Source of the DNA: an uncultured Mycoplasmatota bacterium
GTDB lineage: Bacteria; Bacillota_I; Bacilli_A; RF39; UBA660
DNA: 34,951 bases
Direction: 5' to 3'
NCBI GenBank assembly: GCA_937944975.1
Contig: CALEBF010000009.1
Location: forward strand, 1 to 34,951
Part shown: positions 8,205-15,388 of the stretch, in pieces
Layout of the letters: each line of letters opens with the position of its first letter
How positions within the stretch are numbered: position 1 is the first letter of the stretch
The notes under the pieces: model-generated
Told to the model about the DNA's origin: nothing
The model's database searches: none
Seen by the model: only the letters and a program-made list of their open reading frames with translations
Program-made: the position numbers and the translations under genes

Positions 8205-8230
8205 AAAAAAAGAGGATTATTATCTTCCTC
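8205..8230 (-). terminator. Terminator of the transglutaminase-like gene
   Basis: Minus-strand GAGGA/TCCTC stem (8226-8230 with 8212-8216) includes the last codons and is followed by a run of seven T. Confidence 0.7.
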
Positions 8231-9236
8231 TACTTCTTCCACGTTGTCTATCTTTTTGTTTTTGTTTATGTTTGATGTAGGCTGCAACCGCTGCAATTGC
8301 AGCAGCACCTCCTCCAACCTTTACGATCGTTCCACCAACTTTTAAAACTACATTGCCATTATCAAAAGACTCTCCTGTTACCTGTTCGATCAATTCTTTC
8401 GATGCTTCATCCATAGAATGATCAGGAAGTTCTTTGGATGCTTCTCCAATCATCGCACCATCTCTTCCCAAAACAGTAAAATTGATAAAGTTATCAAGAT
8501 TTTGACTAACAGCACCAATCACATTAGTATCCTTCGTACTAGTTTGCTCTTGCATATTATCGATCCAAGTCATATCAACCTGTTGATACTGTCCATTTTC
8601 ATCACATACTAAAGACCAACCATGACTTCCACCATCTGCTGTTCCTTTTACATAGTAAGCTTCCATATCATTCTCATCATTAATTAATGCGTTAAATATT
8701 TGAGTGAAATTATTACATATTCCTTGCCCAGTTTCAATTGCCTGCAAAGATGCTTCTCCTATATTGGTATCCCAATCATTATACATTTTAGAAAGTTCTG
8801 TCGCACCTTCTGTATTTTCAGCGACTCGATTGTCGTAAGTAAGAATCGTCCCTACTTTTACAATCGCATCTTTTACTTTTGGGGATAGATCATTTCCATA
8901 ATGATCATCGACAAACTCTCGATATTCTAAGACATCATCCACATTTACTTGCTCGTATGCATTTTCTACCGCTTCCACAATTTCAGGGTTTTCCATTTTA
9001 TAATCTTCTACATTTACTTCCTCAATTACTTCTTCTTTCGAACCATGACTAGGAAAAAAGTCTTTTACTAGTTTACATGTAATTCCCGCACTTCCAAGCA
9101 ATATCATACCACCTAAAAATATTTTTAAGCCGCGATATTTTTTCTTCTTTTTTTTATTTGTTGTCGCTGTTCTAGAATACTTCGTATTACTATATGTATT
9201 TCTTGAACTACTATATCGATTATCATAATATGCCAT
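8220..9236 (-). CDS. Membrane-anchored transglutaminase-like (papain-fold) protein
   Basis: A 338-residue protein. The N-terminus is Tyr/Ser/Thr/Lys-rich (1-33), followed by one membrane segment (about 36-56). The extracytoplasmic part holds a transglutaminase-like core with a Cys-His-Asp triad: C174 in 'GQGICNNFT', H205 in 'GSHGWSLV' and D221 in 'QQVDMTWID'. This order and spacing are those of the bacterial transglutaminase/protease-like superfamily, whose members act as proteases, amidases or cross-linkers. A Gly/Ala-rich hydrophobic stretch (about 298-321) and an Arg/Lys-rich tail end the protein, perhaps a second anchor. AGTAGGAATAG is the RBS and TGATATAAT (9259-9266) an extended -10. 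Its neighbours are another small membrane protein and cotE. The substrate is unknown; a link to spore or envelope proteins is only suggested by position. Confidence 0.78.
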   Translation of the reverse strand: MAYYDNRYSSSRNTYSNTKYSRTATTNKKKKKKYRGLKIFLGGMILLGSAGITCKLVKDFFPSHGSKEEVIEEVNVEDYKMENPEIVEAVENAYEQVNVDDVLEYREFVDDHYGNDLSPKVKDAIVKVGTILTYDNRVAENTEGATELSKMYNDWDTNIGEASLQAIETGQGICNNFTQIFNALINDENDMEAYYVKGTADGGSHGWSLVCDENGQYQQVDMTWIDNMQEQTSTKDTNVIGAVSQNLDNFINFTVLGRDGAMIGEASKELPDHSMDEASKELIEQVTGESFDNGNVVLKVGGTIVKVGGGAAAIAAVAAYIKHKQKQKDRQRGRSRGR

Positions 9237-9258
9237 ACTATTCCTACTTTCTATCTTT

Positions 9259-9267
9259 ATTATATCA
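9259..9267 (-). promoter_or_regulatory. Extended -10 of the transglutaminase-like gene
   Basis: Minus-strand TGATATAAT about 23 bases before the start codon; no clear -35. Confidence 0.5.
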
Positions 9268-9288
9268 TCATCGAAAGTGTTTCACAGT

Positions 9289-9310
9289 AAAAAAGCGTCT
9301 GTTCGACGTT
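9289..9310 (-). terminator. Terminator of the 166-residue protein gene
   Basis: Minus-strand CGTC/GACG stem with a 5-base loop, then GCTTTTTT, starting one base after the stop codon region at 9311. Confidence 0.65.
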
Positions 9311-9811
9311 TTATTTACGGCTTTTTCCCGCGTGTTGCTCTAAAAACTGCTCTGAAAACTCTATGACTTGATCGTTTTCTAAAGGTTCGCCTTGCAAGTC
9401 TTTATCAATTCTTACTCTTCCATTATGATCGACGTAATCTTGATATTGTCCTTCGTAAATTGCATCTAAAATATCTTGAGTCGTCGCTTCTTCATTCACA
9501 ATTTTATAATCCTGTACAAAGCTTCTCTTATTTAATTCATGTGCATGTTGAATTTGTCCTTCGTTATAAGTATCGTTTTTATGTTCTACATACTCATATT
9601 GATGGCTTTCTACTGCACCATTTACAACACCATATCCTGCTGCACCTAAAAGTGCAAGAATCCCTAATCTTTTTAATATCCATGAAACATTAGCATGTTT
9701 CTTCATAGCATGTTTATTTTTATAAGTCACTTTTGTATGAGCTAAAATTTCCTCTTTCTCTTGCTCTTTACGATTGTATTCATTGTTTGCAAAACTTGGA
9801 ATATCTGCCAC
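9311..9811 (-). CDS. Small single-pass membrane protein of unknown function
   Basis: I do not recognise this 166-residue protein. It has a charged N-terminal part (about 1-43, rich in Lys, Glu, His), one hydrophobic segment (about 45-65, 'LKRLGILALLGAAGYGVV'), and an acidic, His/Tyr/Gln-rich C-terminal part of about 100 residues, probably outside the cell. A GTG start at 9811 is chosen because GAGAGGAG lies 9 bases upstream; the TTG codons at 9817 and 9820 are too close to that RBS. A TTGACA at 9861-9866 with TAAATT 18 bases later is a weak promoter candidate. The layout resembles the next gene, the transglutaminase-like protein, in having a basic N-terminus, one membrane pass and an outside domain. 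Confidence 0.7.
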   Translation of the reverse strand: MADIPSFANNEYNRKEQEKEEILAHTKVTYKNKHAMKKHANVSWILKRLGILALLGAAGYGVVNGAVESHQYEYVEHKNDTYNEGQIQHAHELNKRSFVQDYKIVNEEATTQDILDAIYEGQYQDYVDHNGRVRIDKDLQGEPLENDQVIEFSEQFLEQHAGKSRK

Positions 9812-9867
9812 AATCAACAACTCCTCTCATGCTTATAATTTACTACATTTTCATCATTTTTGTCAAA

Positions 9868-9897
9868 TGAAAACAAGATATACAACCTATCTTGTTT
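9868..9897 (-). terminator. Terminator of the ubiquitin-fusion gene
   Basis: Ten-base inverted repeat AAACAAGATA/TATCTTGTTT (9871-9880 with 9888-9897), 7-base loop, then TTTTCATTT on the minus strand. It overlaps the last codons of the gene. Confidence 0.65.
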
Positions 9898-11278
9898 CAA
9901 ACTTTACATTTTTCTTTATTTGAATCCCCGCTATTATCATTCCTATGATAGATACACTTCCCAATCCTACATACTTTAATATATTGTCTAGCGTTAATGG
10001 ATTGTTTTCGATATTTGCTTCCGTTTGATCATCTTCCTTACCACTATCTTCTGGTGGTGCTATTACATCCTTTTTTTCCTCTATCTTAAACGTTGTTTTT
10101 GCGCTGACTCCATTTTGATAAACTACAACAAGTTCATATGTACCTGGCACTAAAGATTTCAAATATCCGACTTTCAGTATCAATCCCATACTACCTGGTT
10201 GTGCAATATAATGATTCAAATCCAACGTTTGTCCATTCACCAAAACTTTATCGAGTTGAACTAAATCTCCATTCAACGTAAATTTTAAATCTTGATTTTC
10301 ATATGTTTTATCTCCATCGACAAATTGATACAAAATAGCTTCAAACGAAGGAGTAATAGTAACATTACTTTCTGGCATTGTAAACTTACCATCTTGCACT
10401 TCTATCTTCGTACCATCTTGAGCAGTAACTACAAGCTTGTTTAATTTATATCCTAAATCGGCAGTTGCCGATATTGTCACAACTCTATTTTCATCGATTG
10501 TATAATTGATCGATCCATGTAAAGTATCGATAACATCGATAAAACCAATTTCATAAGGATCTTCCTTCGTTCCTCTTCCAATCAATATACTATCTTTCAG
10601 TTCGATAGAAATAACTGGACGTACAGCATGGTTTATCGTTACCATTCTATAGATTAATTCTCCATAAAACTGATCCACAGCAAAAATAGAATCGTGTGAT
10701 AATTGTGTCGGGGTTATCGTCCACCAAGGCTTGTACTGATCTTTACTATCGTAAAGCAACCAGTTCGTATCTCGACATACGGAATGATTTTGATTATTGT
10801 CCGCAAATGTTCCGCACTGTTTTACATTTCCATTTGCTTTTAAAAATTCACTTGCCGTAATCAATCCGACTTGACCTTCCCAAACAGCAGATTGTTCATC
10901 TGCAATTTGCTGCTGTAAATTATCGTTATTTGGGTTGATTTCTCCTACGTAAAATGGAACACTTAATATTTGTTCTTTTCCCTTTGATGAAAACTTATTT
11001 ATATATGTAGTGTTTAAGTACTCTCGCAGCGAAGAATTTTCCCACTCTCCATTCGATGATGTATTAAATGGTTGAAATTCTTCTAAAGGAACATCTTTAA
11101 TAAGTTTTACTTGTTGATCTGAAATAGATACAATTCTCCAGAGTTCATCGTTCCATTTGATGTAGTTGTTTGGATTTGTTCCCTTATAAATATACTTTGT
11201 ATCTTCACCATCATCGATATAAAGCCCATCTCCAATTCCTACTACTTCAATCTGTTTCTTCCCTATCGAAATCGTATA

Positions 11279-11497
11279 TGACTTTAAAATTAAATGTAGT
11301 GTACTATCCTTTTGAATACTATAATCTTGCAAAGTATTTCCATCTTCCAATGTCTTTCCAGCAAAAATAAGGGTTTGTAAAACAACCGGTATTCCTTCTT
11401 TTTGAGTGATCTTTTCTTTTACCTCTTATACTCTATCTGTCGGTTCTACTTCTAAAGTAATATGCTTCCCAGATATCGTTTTAACAAAGATCTGCAT
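11279..11497 (-). other. Ubiquitin domain, about 69% identical to eukaryotic ubiquitin
   Basis: Translated on the minus strand from MQIFVKT. By my residue-by-residue comparison with human ubiquitin, about 50 of positions 1-72 are identical. Conserved blocks are MQIFVKT, ITLEVEP, KEGIP, LIFAGK, LEDG, IQK and STLHL. All seven ubiquitin lysines (6, 11, 27, 29, 33, 48, 63) are kept, as are Ile44 and His68; Leu8 and Val70 are Ile. Ubiquitin residues 73-76 (LRGG) are replaced by unrelated sequence, so the domain cannot be conjugated through a Gly-Gly terminus. Position 24 is the TAA codon. Confidence 0.95.
11426..11428 (-). other. In-frame TAA stop at ubiquitin codon 24
   Basis: The codon order is GTA-TAA-GAG. 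Ubiquitin has Glu here, and GAA to TAA is one substitution. The frame is open on both sides and identity to ubiquitin continues across it, so no frameshift is involved. Confidence 0.95.
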
Positions 11498-11608
11498 CGC
11501 ATCTGCCTTCATTGGCGATACAAAAAATAATATCGTTAAAAATATAGTAAATACTCCTATTTTAAAACATTTTTCTTTCATCTTTCTCTCCTTACTCTCT
11601 CTATTTGT

Positions 11609-11637
11609 AGTATAAATAAGATTCTCTTTTATGTCAA
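11609..11637 (-). promoter_or_regulatory. Strong sigma-A promoter of the ubiquitin-fusion gene
   Basis: Minus-strand TTGACA (11632-11637), 17-base spacer, TATACT (11609-11614). The -35 contains the TGA stop of the upstream gene. Confidence 0.88.
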
Positions 11638-12278
11638 TCGATTTTACTTTTTAATGTTTTATAAACTGATTCAAACTCTTTATTCGTAAATTTTTTCTCC
11701 TGATAGATGTTCCATATGGCGTCCAAATAATCTTCCGTAGCAACGCTTTTCTCGATCCTTTCATCGTTTAAATGCCGATACCGGTAACAATCGTCTAAGT
11801 CTAATAACAATTTCTGTGCTTTCTTCCAATTTTGACCTACGAGAACATTTTTGGTAATCATCCCTAAATTTCCCGTCGTAAATGCCCCAGTGATCGTATT
11901 CTCTCCACATAACAAGAACAATAAGAAAAAATAACTTTTTTCTTTGTTGTGAACGAAATCTATATAAGCTTGATTTAGATAATGTAATTTAGGAAGTCCT
12001 GCAATCAAAAGAAATTCCGCACACTCTTCAAATGATATTTCTTTAGGTAAATATAAGATGTTTTCCTTCTTGTGATAATATGGTACTGCCTCTTTTTCAG
12101 ATATTTCTATTTTTGCGTGTAGACAACGATTGTAAATATTTTCAAAACTACACCAGTCATTTCGATCTAAAAACGAAAGACGATTTAACAATATCTCTTT
12201 GTGTTCTTCTGTTAAGTTCTCATTTTTGCGAATTGCTGTTCGAATCTTCGATCTCCATTTTTCTTCTTCCGTTTTCAT
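11634..12278 (-). CDS. Protein of unknown function
   Basis: I do not recognise this 214-residue protein. It looks soluble: no signal peptide, and a mixed helical composition with a charged N-terminus (Lys/Glu/Arg-rich, first 35 residues). One hydrophobic stretch, 'KSYFFLLFLLCGENTITGAF' (about residues 131-150), is probably buried rather than membrane-spanning. An ATG start at 12278 is preferred to an upstream in-frame start at 12344, because GGTGAT lies 4 bases upstream and TATAAT (12294-12299) would put the transcript start downstream of 12344. Its TGA stop is inside the -35 of the ubiquitin-fusion promoter. Confidence 0.7.
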   Translation of the reverse strand: MKTEEEKWRSKIRTAIRKNENLTEEHKEILLNRLSFLDRNDWCSFENIYNRCLHAKIEISEKEAVPYYHKKENILYLPKEISFEECAEFLLIAGLPKLHYLNQAYIDFVHNKEKSYFFLLFLLCGENTITGAFTTGNLGMITKNVLVGQNWKKAQKLLLDLDDCYRYRHLNDERIEKSVATEDYLDAIWNIYQEKKFTNKEFESVYKTLKSKID

Positions 12279-12293
12279 AATATCACCAATTAC

Positions 12294-12322
12294 ATTATAA
12301 CAGAAAAAGGACGTTATGTCCT
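12294..12322 (-). promoter_or_regulatory. Promoter of the unknown protein gene
   Basis: Minus-strand TGTTATAAT (extended -10, hexamer 12294-12299) with AGGACA (12317-12322) 17 bases upstream. The -35 lies in the stem of the previous gene's terminator. Confidence 0.6.
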
Positions 12323-12324
12323 TT
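12304..12324 (-). terminator. Terminator of the SLC1-type symporter gene
   Basis: Minus-strand AAAGGAC/GTCCTTT with a 5-base loop followed by TTC, overlapping the end of the coding region. Confidence 0.65.
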
Positions 12325-13558
12325 CTGGTTCTTTGTCTAACCAATGTTTTCCTTCGACGAGTCGCGTCGTCATCATAGCAGAAGTACTATCTCCTACTAC
12401 GTTTAAACAAGTAGCCGGTGGATCGATGAGCCAACCGATCGTGGCAATAATAGCAAACGCACTTGGCGGGAATCCGTAAAGAGAAACAATCAACATCTCA
12501 CCGATCAAGCCACCACCTGGAATTCCAGACATGACAACACCACTTAATACAGCGATTAAAATTGCGATCGCATAAGTATCGATTCCTGAAAATTCTTTAC
12601 CGAAAATTCCAAACAAGAAGACGATTTTCAAAATAGCTCCCATCGCACTACCTTCCATGTGCATCGTAGCTCCGATTGGAAGCGTGACTTCACGTACATC
12701 TTTTGGGACTCCCATCTCTTTGGTTTGCTCTAATCCTGTCGGCAAAGATGCGAGTGAACTTTGCGTTGCAAGTGATGTGATTGCAACAGGAAAGACATTT
12801 TTGAAAAAGACACGGACTCCTTTTTTTCCTCCTGCTAAATAAGAATAAAGTACATAGAATACAAAGAAATAAACAATACATAAAACATAGTAAATCGCCA
12901 TACTCTTCGCATAACTTCCAAGTAGATTTGGTCCAAACTCGCCAATCAACGATGCGAAATACGCACATAATCCAATTGGCGCATAATACATGACGATATG
13001 AACAATCGTCATCATCGCTTTTGATAAAGCATCTAATCCTTGTGCGATTGCAGTTCCTTTTGTTCCGATCTTACTAATTCCAATTCCGAATAAAATTGTA
13101 AAAATAATCAGTGGAAGCATATTATTACGAGAGAGAAGCTCACTAAAATCCGTCACGGTGAGTGCACTGACAATTTGTTCTCCAACATTTACCTTTTCTA
13201 TTTGCTCTGCAGCATCGATTGCGATTTTCGTATTCCCAACTGGATCGATTACAAGAACGACGATCAACATGACAAGTGCTGCAATCGCACTCGTAATAAT
13301 AAATACGAAAAACAAGTAGCGCAAAATTTTACCAAGTCGTTTCATGTCGATCATATTGGCGACCGACGAAGATATCGTAAAAAAGACAAGCGGAACAACT
13401 AGTGTATACATCATATTTAAAAAGACATCACCAAATGGTTTTAATACCACTGCATCTTCTTTTAGTATGATTCCTAAAATACTTCCTAAAATAATCGATG
13501 CAAGTAATATTAGTGGAAAACGATAGGCTCGGAACGTTTTCGATTTAAAAAAACTCAT
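12314..13558 (-). CDS. Dicarboxylate/amino acid:cation symporter (SLC1/DAACS family)
   Basis: A 414-residue polytopic membrane transporter of the GltP/SLC1 family. HP1 carries the serine-rich 'TQSSLASLPTG' (about 265-275). HP2 carries 'SGIPGGGLIGE' (344-354). TM8 carries 'DPPATCLNVVGD' (379-390). Two substrate or ion sites depart from glutamate transporters: the TM7 NMDGT motif is HMEGS (300-304), and the TM8 Arg that binds the substrate side-chain carboxylate (GltPh R397) is Ala382. A neutral amino acid or other substrate, and altered ion coupling, are more likely than glutamate/aspartate. AGTAGGAGGT is a near-perfect RBS 5 bases before the ATG. Confidence 0.92.
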   Translation of the reverse strand: MSFFKSKTFRAYRFPLILLASIILGSILGIILKEDAVVLKPFGDVFLNMMYTLVVPLVFFTISSSVANMIDMKRLGKILRYLFFVFIITSAIAALVMLIVVLVIDPVGNTKIAIDAAEQIEKVNVGEQIVSALTVTDFSELLSRNNMLPLIIFTILFGIGISKIGTKGTAIAQGLDALSKAMMTIVHIVMYYAPIGLCAYFASLIGEFGPNLLGSYAKSMAIYYVLCIVYFFVFYVLYSYLAGGKKGVRVFFKNVFPVAITSLATQSSLASLPTGLEQTKEMGVPKDVREVTLPIGATMHMEGSAMGAILKIVFLFGIFGKEFSGIDTYAIAILIAVLSGVVMSGIPGGGLIGEMLIVSLYGFPPSAFAIIATIGWLIDPPATCLNVVGDSTSAMMTTRLVEGKHWLDKEPERT

Positions 13559-13607
13559 ATTTACCTCCTACTGTACTATATGAAAAATAGGAAATAAATA
13601 TGAGAAT

Positions 13608-14735
13608 TTAGGCGAAATATGTCGAAATTGACGATGGTATAAAGATCGTCATACCGATGAGTAAGAGAATGGCACTGGCAAAAACGATCTTTCGTGCCTT
13701 CTGATTGGAAATGAGCTTGTGAAATAATAGTAAGATTACTTGAATAAATAACGTTCCAATTGCAAGTGCAACAGAGAATACGAAATAATCTATCATGCGA
13801 TCTACAAGAGATAATTTCTGTAAATCCATCATCGTCATCATCGTCGTAATATAAGAAGTTTTCGTTCCCAAAAAGAATATTGTCCCTATTAAACATAGTG
13901 CGAGGAACAATACGACGACAATCGATCTTTTTTCTTGGAAACAGTATTTCCACCACGATTGATTTTGCATCCATCCAAGTCCTACAAAACTCAAAAGCAA
14001 TAAATATGGAACAAACTTTTGATATTCCTTTAAGAAAGAGGACAAAGTAGAATCTTGGAACGTACACAAGACGAGAATGTAAATCACTGCAAGTGCGATA
14101 GACACGAGGGCAACATAGCGAAACCGATCTTCTTCTTTCTCTACAAGACACATGCAAAAACTAACGATCAACAAGAAGATGAGCAAATATGGATGCACAC
14201 TAGAAAGTAGCCCCATGATAGCACCATAGGAAATAAGATCCATTTCTTTCCCGTTGATTTCCCCCAAGATCGGAACTGTATAGAGCAGATCATCGCTCTC
14301 TTTTGTATCCGTCTCGACGACTTTCTCTTCTTCCTGCACTCCGTTTTTTAAGACATCTGCTACGACATCTCGATACTCTTCCGGGTTCTGTTCATAATAG
14401 GTAATGGCATTGGTAATATCGGTTTTTGTATTTTCATCAAACCCTGTAAAATAACGTTCTCCAATGACTGTAAAAGGAACTCCAACGCTCGTTGATCCTA
14501 ACGTTTTTTGCACATTCGTTTTCAAAGTATCGTTTTCTGGATGATACCATACCTCATATAATGTTGTGGTTACATTAGGATTTGACTGCTTCACTGTATC
14601 TAAATAATCGATCTCTGCTCCACAATGTGGACATGTACTACCGTGAAACAAATAAATAGTAACCGGTGCTGCCTTTACAACTGATGGAATAAAAAGGCAA
14701 AAGCAACCAATTAGAAATAATACTAACTTTTTCAT
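13608..14735 (-). CDS. Secreted thioredoxin-like domain fused to a polytopic membrane domain
   Basis: A 375-residue protein. It has an N-terminal signal segment (about 1-22, ending K-A-A), then a thioredoxin-like domain of about 100 residues with 'FHGSTCPHCGAEI' (redox Cys35 and Cys38) and 'SVGVPFTVIGERYFTGF', carrying the cis-Pro region. An acidic linker and about seven membrane segments (from about residue 180 on) follow, as in proteins that couple a periplasmic-side thioredoxin fold to a DsbD/CcdA-like membrane part. The expected transmembrane cysteine pair is not obvious, since 'FCMCLVEKEE' holds the only close pair. A role in extracytoplasmic disulfide exchange is inferred. The start at 14735 is used because GGGAGG lies 6 bases upstream. 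No terminator is seen after it. Confidence 0.75.
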   Translation of the reverse strand: MKKLVLFLIGCFCLFIPSVVKAAPVTIYLFHGSTCPHCGAEIDYLDTVKQSNPNVTTTLYEVWYHPENDTLKTNVQKTLGSTSVGVPFTVIGERYFTGFDENTKTDITNAITYYEQNPEEYRDVVADVLKNGVQEEEKVVETDTKESDDLLYTVPILGEINGKEMDLISYGAIMGLLSSVHPYLLIFLLIVSFCMCLVEKEEDRFRYVALVSIALAVIYILVLCTFQDSTLSSFLKEYQKFVPYLLLLSFVGLGWMQNQSWWKYCFQEKRSIVVVLFLALCLIGTIFFLGTKTSYITTMMTMMDLQKLSLVDRMIDYFVFSVALAIGTLFIQVILLLFHKLISNQKARKIVFASAILLLIGMTIFIPSSISTYFA

Positions 14736-14750
14736 AGGTCCTCCCAATAA

Positions 14751-14775
14751 CAAGAAAGTAGGTCCTTGCCTACTT
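14751..14775 (-). terminator. Terminator of the zinc-ribbon protein gene
   Basis: Minus-strand AAGTAGG/CCTACTT, 6-base loop, then TCTTG. The hairpin lies between the stop codon at 14774 and the RBS of the next gene, so it may also attenuate that gene. Confidence 0.6.
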
Positions 14776-15340
14776 AATCTATTCTCGTACAGCGAACAAT
14801 CTCTTTGGTCTTTTTATTTTGTAATAATAATTGTCCTTTGTTATCTCCGCGAAGCATACCTTCATACTCGATGAGATGTAACTCTGTATTCGTAATTCCA
14901 TCGACCGTGTATCGATCTGTATATAAATCTAAATCGTACTCCATGTAATCTTCTTCAAATTCATAGTCCCAATCTAAATCATAAGTTCCAACAATCTCTA
15001 ATCTCGTAGGTAATTCAGAATTGTATAGCTGAAATTTCCCGCTTTCACTAATATATAAAACCTCGTTTTCTCCACAATCCCAAGACCCATATAAATCGCT
15101 ACTTTGAACCTTCATAGAAGCTCCTATCCATATAGGAATGATAGTGAAAATTGCAATCAATCCAACGATGATCAAAACGGCAAGAATTACGTATACTTTA
15201 TTCTTCTCCTTGCGACGTCTAAAAAACTCTTCTTTTTCCTTCCCTTTTTCATTCGTCATCCCAGGTTCTAATGCCTTCCCGCAACAATGGCAAAATTTCG
15301 CATCTGCCTGCTGTTTTTCTCCACAATATCTACAATACAT
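14774..15340 (-). CDS. Zinc-ribbon single-pass membrane protein
   Basis: A 188-residue protein. The N-terminal zinc ribbon has CxxC at 3-6 and CxxC at 17-20 ('YCRYCGEKQQADAKFCHCCG'), a fold widespread in Firmicute membrane proteins of unknown role. A Lys/Glu/Arg-rich linker and a membrane segment (about 50-73) follow. The outside domain of about 110 residues starts 'SSDLYGSWDCGENEVLYISESG', resembling small lipocalin-like or DUF-type beta domains that begin L-x-GxW. GGGGAGG is the RBS. The function is not predictable. Confidence 0.75.
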   Translation of the reverse strand: MYCRYCGEKQQADAKFCHCCGKALEPGMTNEKGKEKEEFFRRRKEKNKVYVILAVLIIVGLIAIFTIIPIWIGASMKVQSSDLYGSWDCGENEVLYISESGKFQLYNSELPTRLEIVGTYDLDWDYEFEEDYMEYDLDLYTDRYTVDGITNTELHLIEYEGMLRGDNKGQLLLQNKKTKEIVRCTRID

Positions 15341-15388
15341 ACTTTCCTCCCCTTATTACCATTATATCAAATTTTTTCGTATTTTGTT

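Larger units (their letters stand above)
9887..11581 (-). pseudogene. Secreted ubiquitin-domain surface protein, interrupted by one in-frame TAA
   Basis: From ATG 11581 (AAGGAGA RBS at 11587-11593) the frame spans 564 codons with a single internal stop. Codons 1-28 encode a signal peptide ending A-D-A. Codons 29-101 align with ubiquitin without gaps. About codons 117-347 form a surface module with 'LWRIVSI', 'NSSLREYLN' and 'HAVRPVIS', as in DUF6273-like domains of gut Bacillota. Codons 348-415 form a bacterial repeat ('GYKLNKLVVTAQDGTKIEV...FTMPESNVTITPSF'). Codons 417-501 look Ig-like. An acidic linker, NPLTLDN (527-533, a degenerate NPxTG-type sorting motif), a membrane segment and a basic tail follow. 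Codon 52 (ubiquitin position 24) is TAA at 11426-11428. A restart at TTG 11350 would lack the signal peptide and most of ubiquitin. It has its own sigma-A promoter and terminator. Classed as a pseudogene only because of that one codon; a read-through, polymorphism or sequence error would make it a normal gene. Confidence 0.88.

Noticed and set aside
11281..11350. TTG at 11350 as the start of a 487-residue protein
   Set aside because: It begins in the middle of the ubiquitin domain (Leu50), lacks a signal peptide although the rest is a surface protein, and has only a weak, too-close RBS. The upstream ATG at 11581 has a full promoter, RBS and signal peptide in the same frame.
11426..11428. An alternative genetic code in which TAA is read as an amino acid
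   Set aside because: TAA ends several conserved proteins at their proper length in this window, such as rpsP, rseP and tex.
11279..11497. Contamination with a eukaryotic ubiquitin gene
   Set aside because: The domain is fused in frame to a bacterial signal peptide, bacterial surface modules and a membrane anchor, with bacterial promoter and RBS, and is flanked on both sides by ordinary Bacillota genes.
13576..14157. Long minus-strand reading frame of 193 codons
   Set aside because: It overlaps the thioredoxin-like membrane protein gene in another frame, has a Cys/Arg-rich nonsense composition, and has no RBS.
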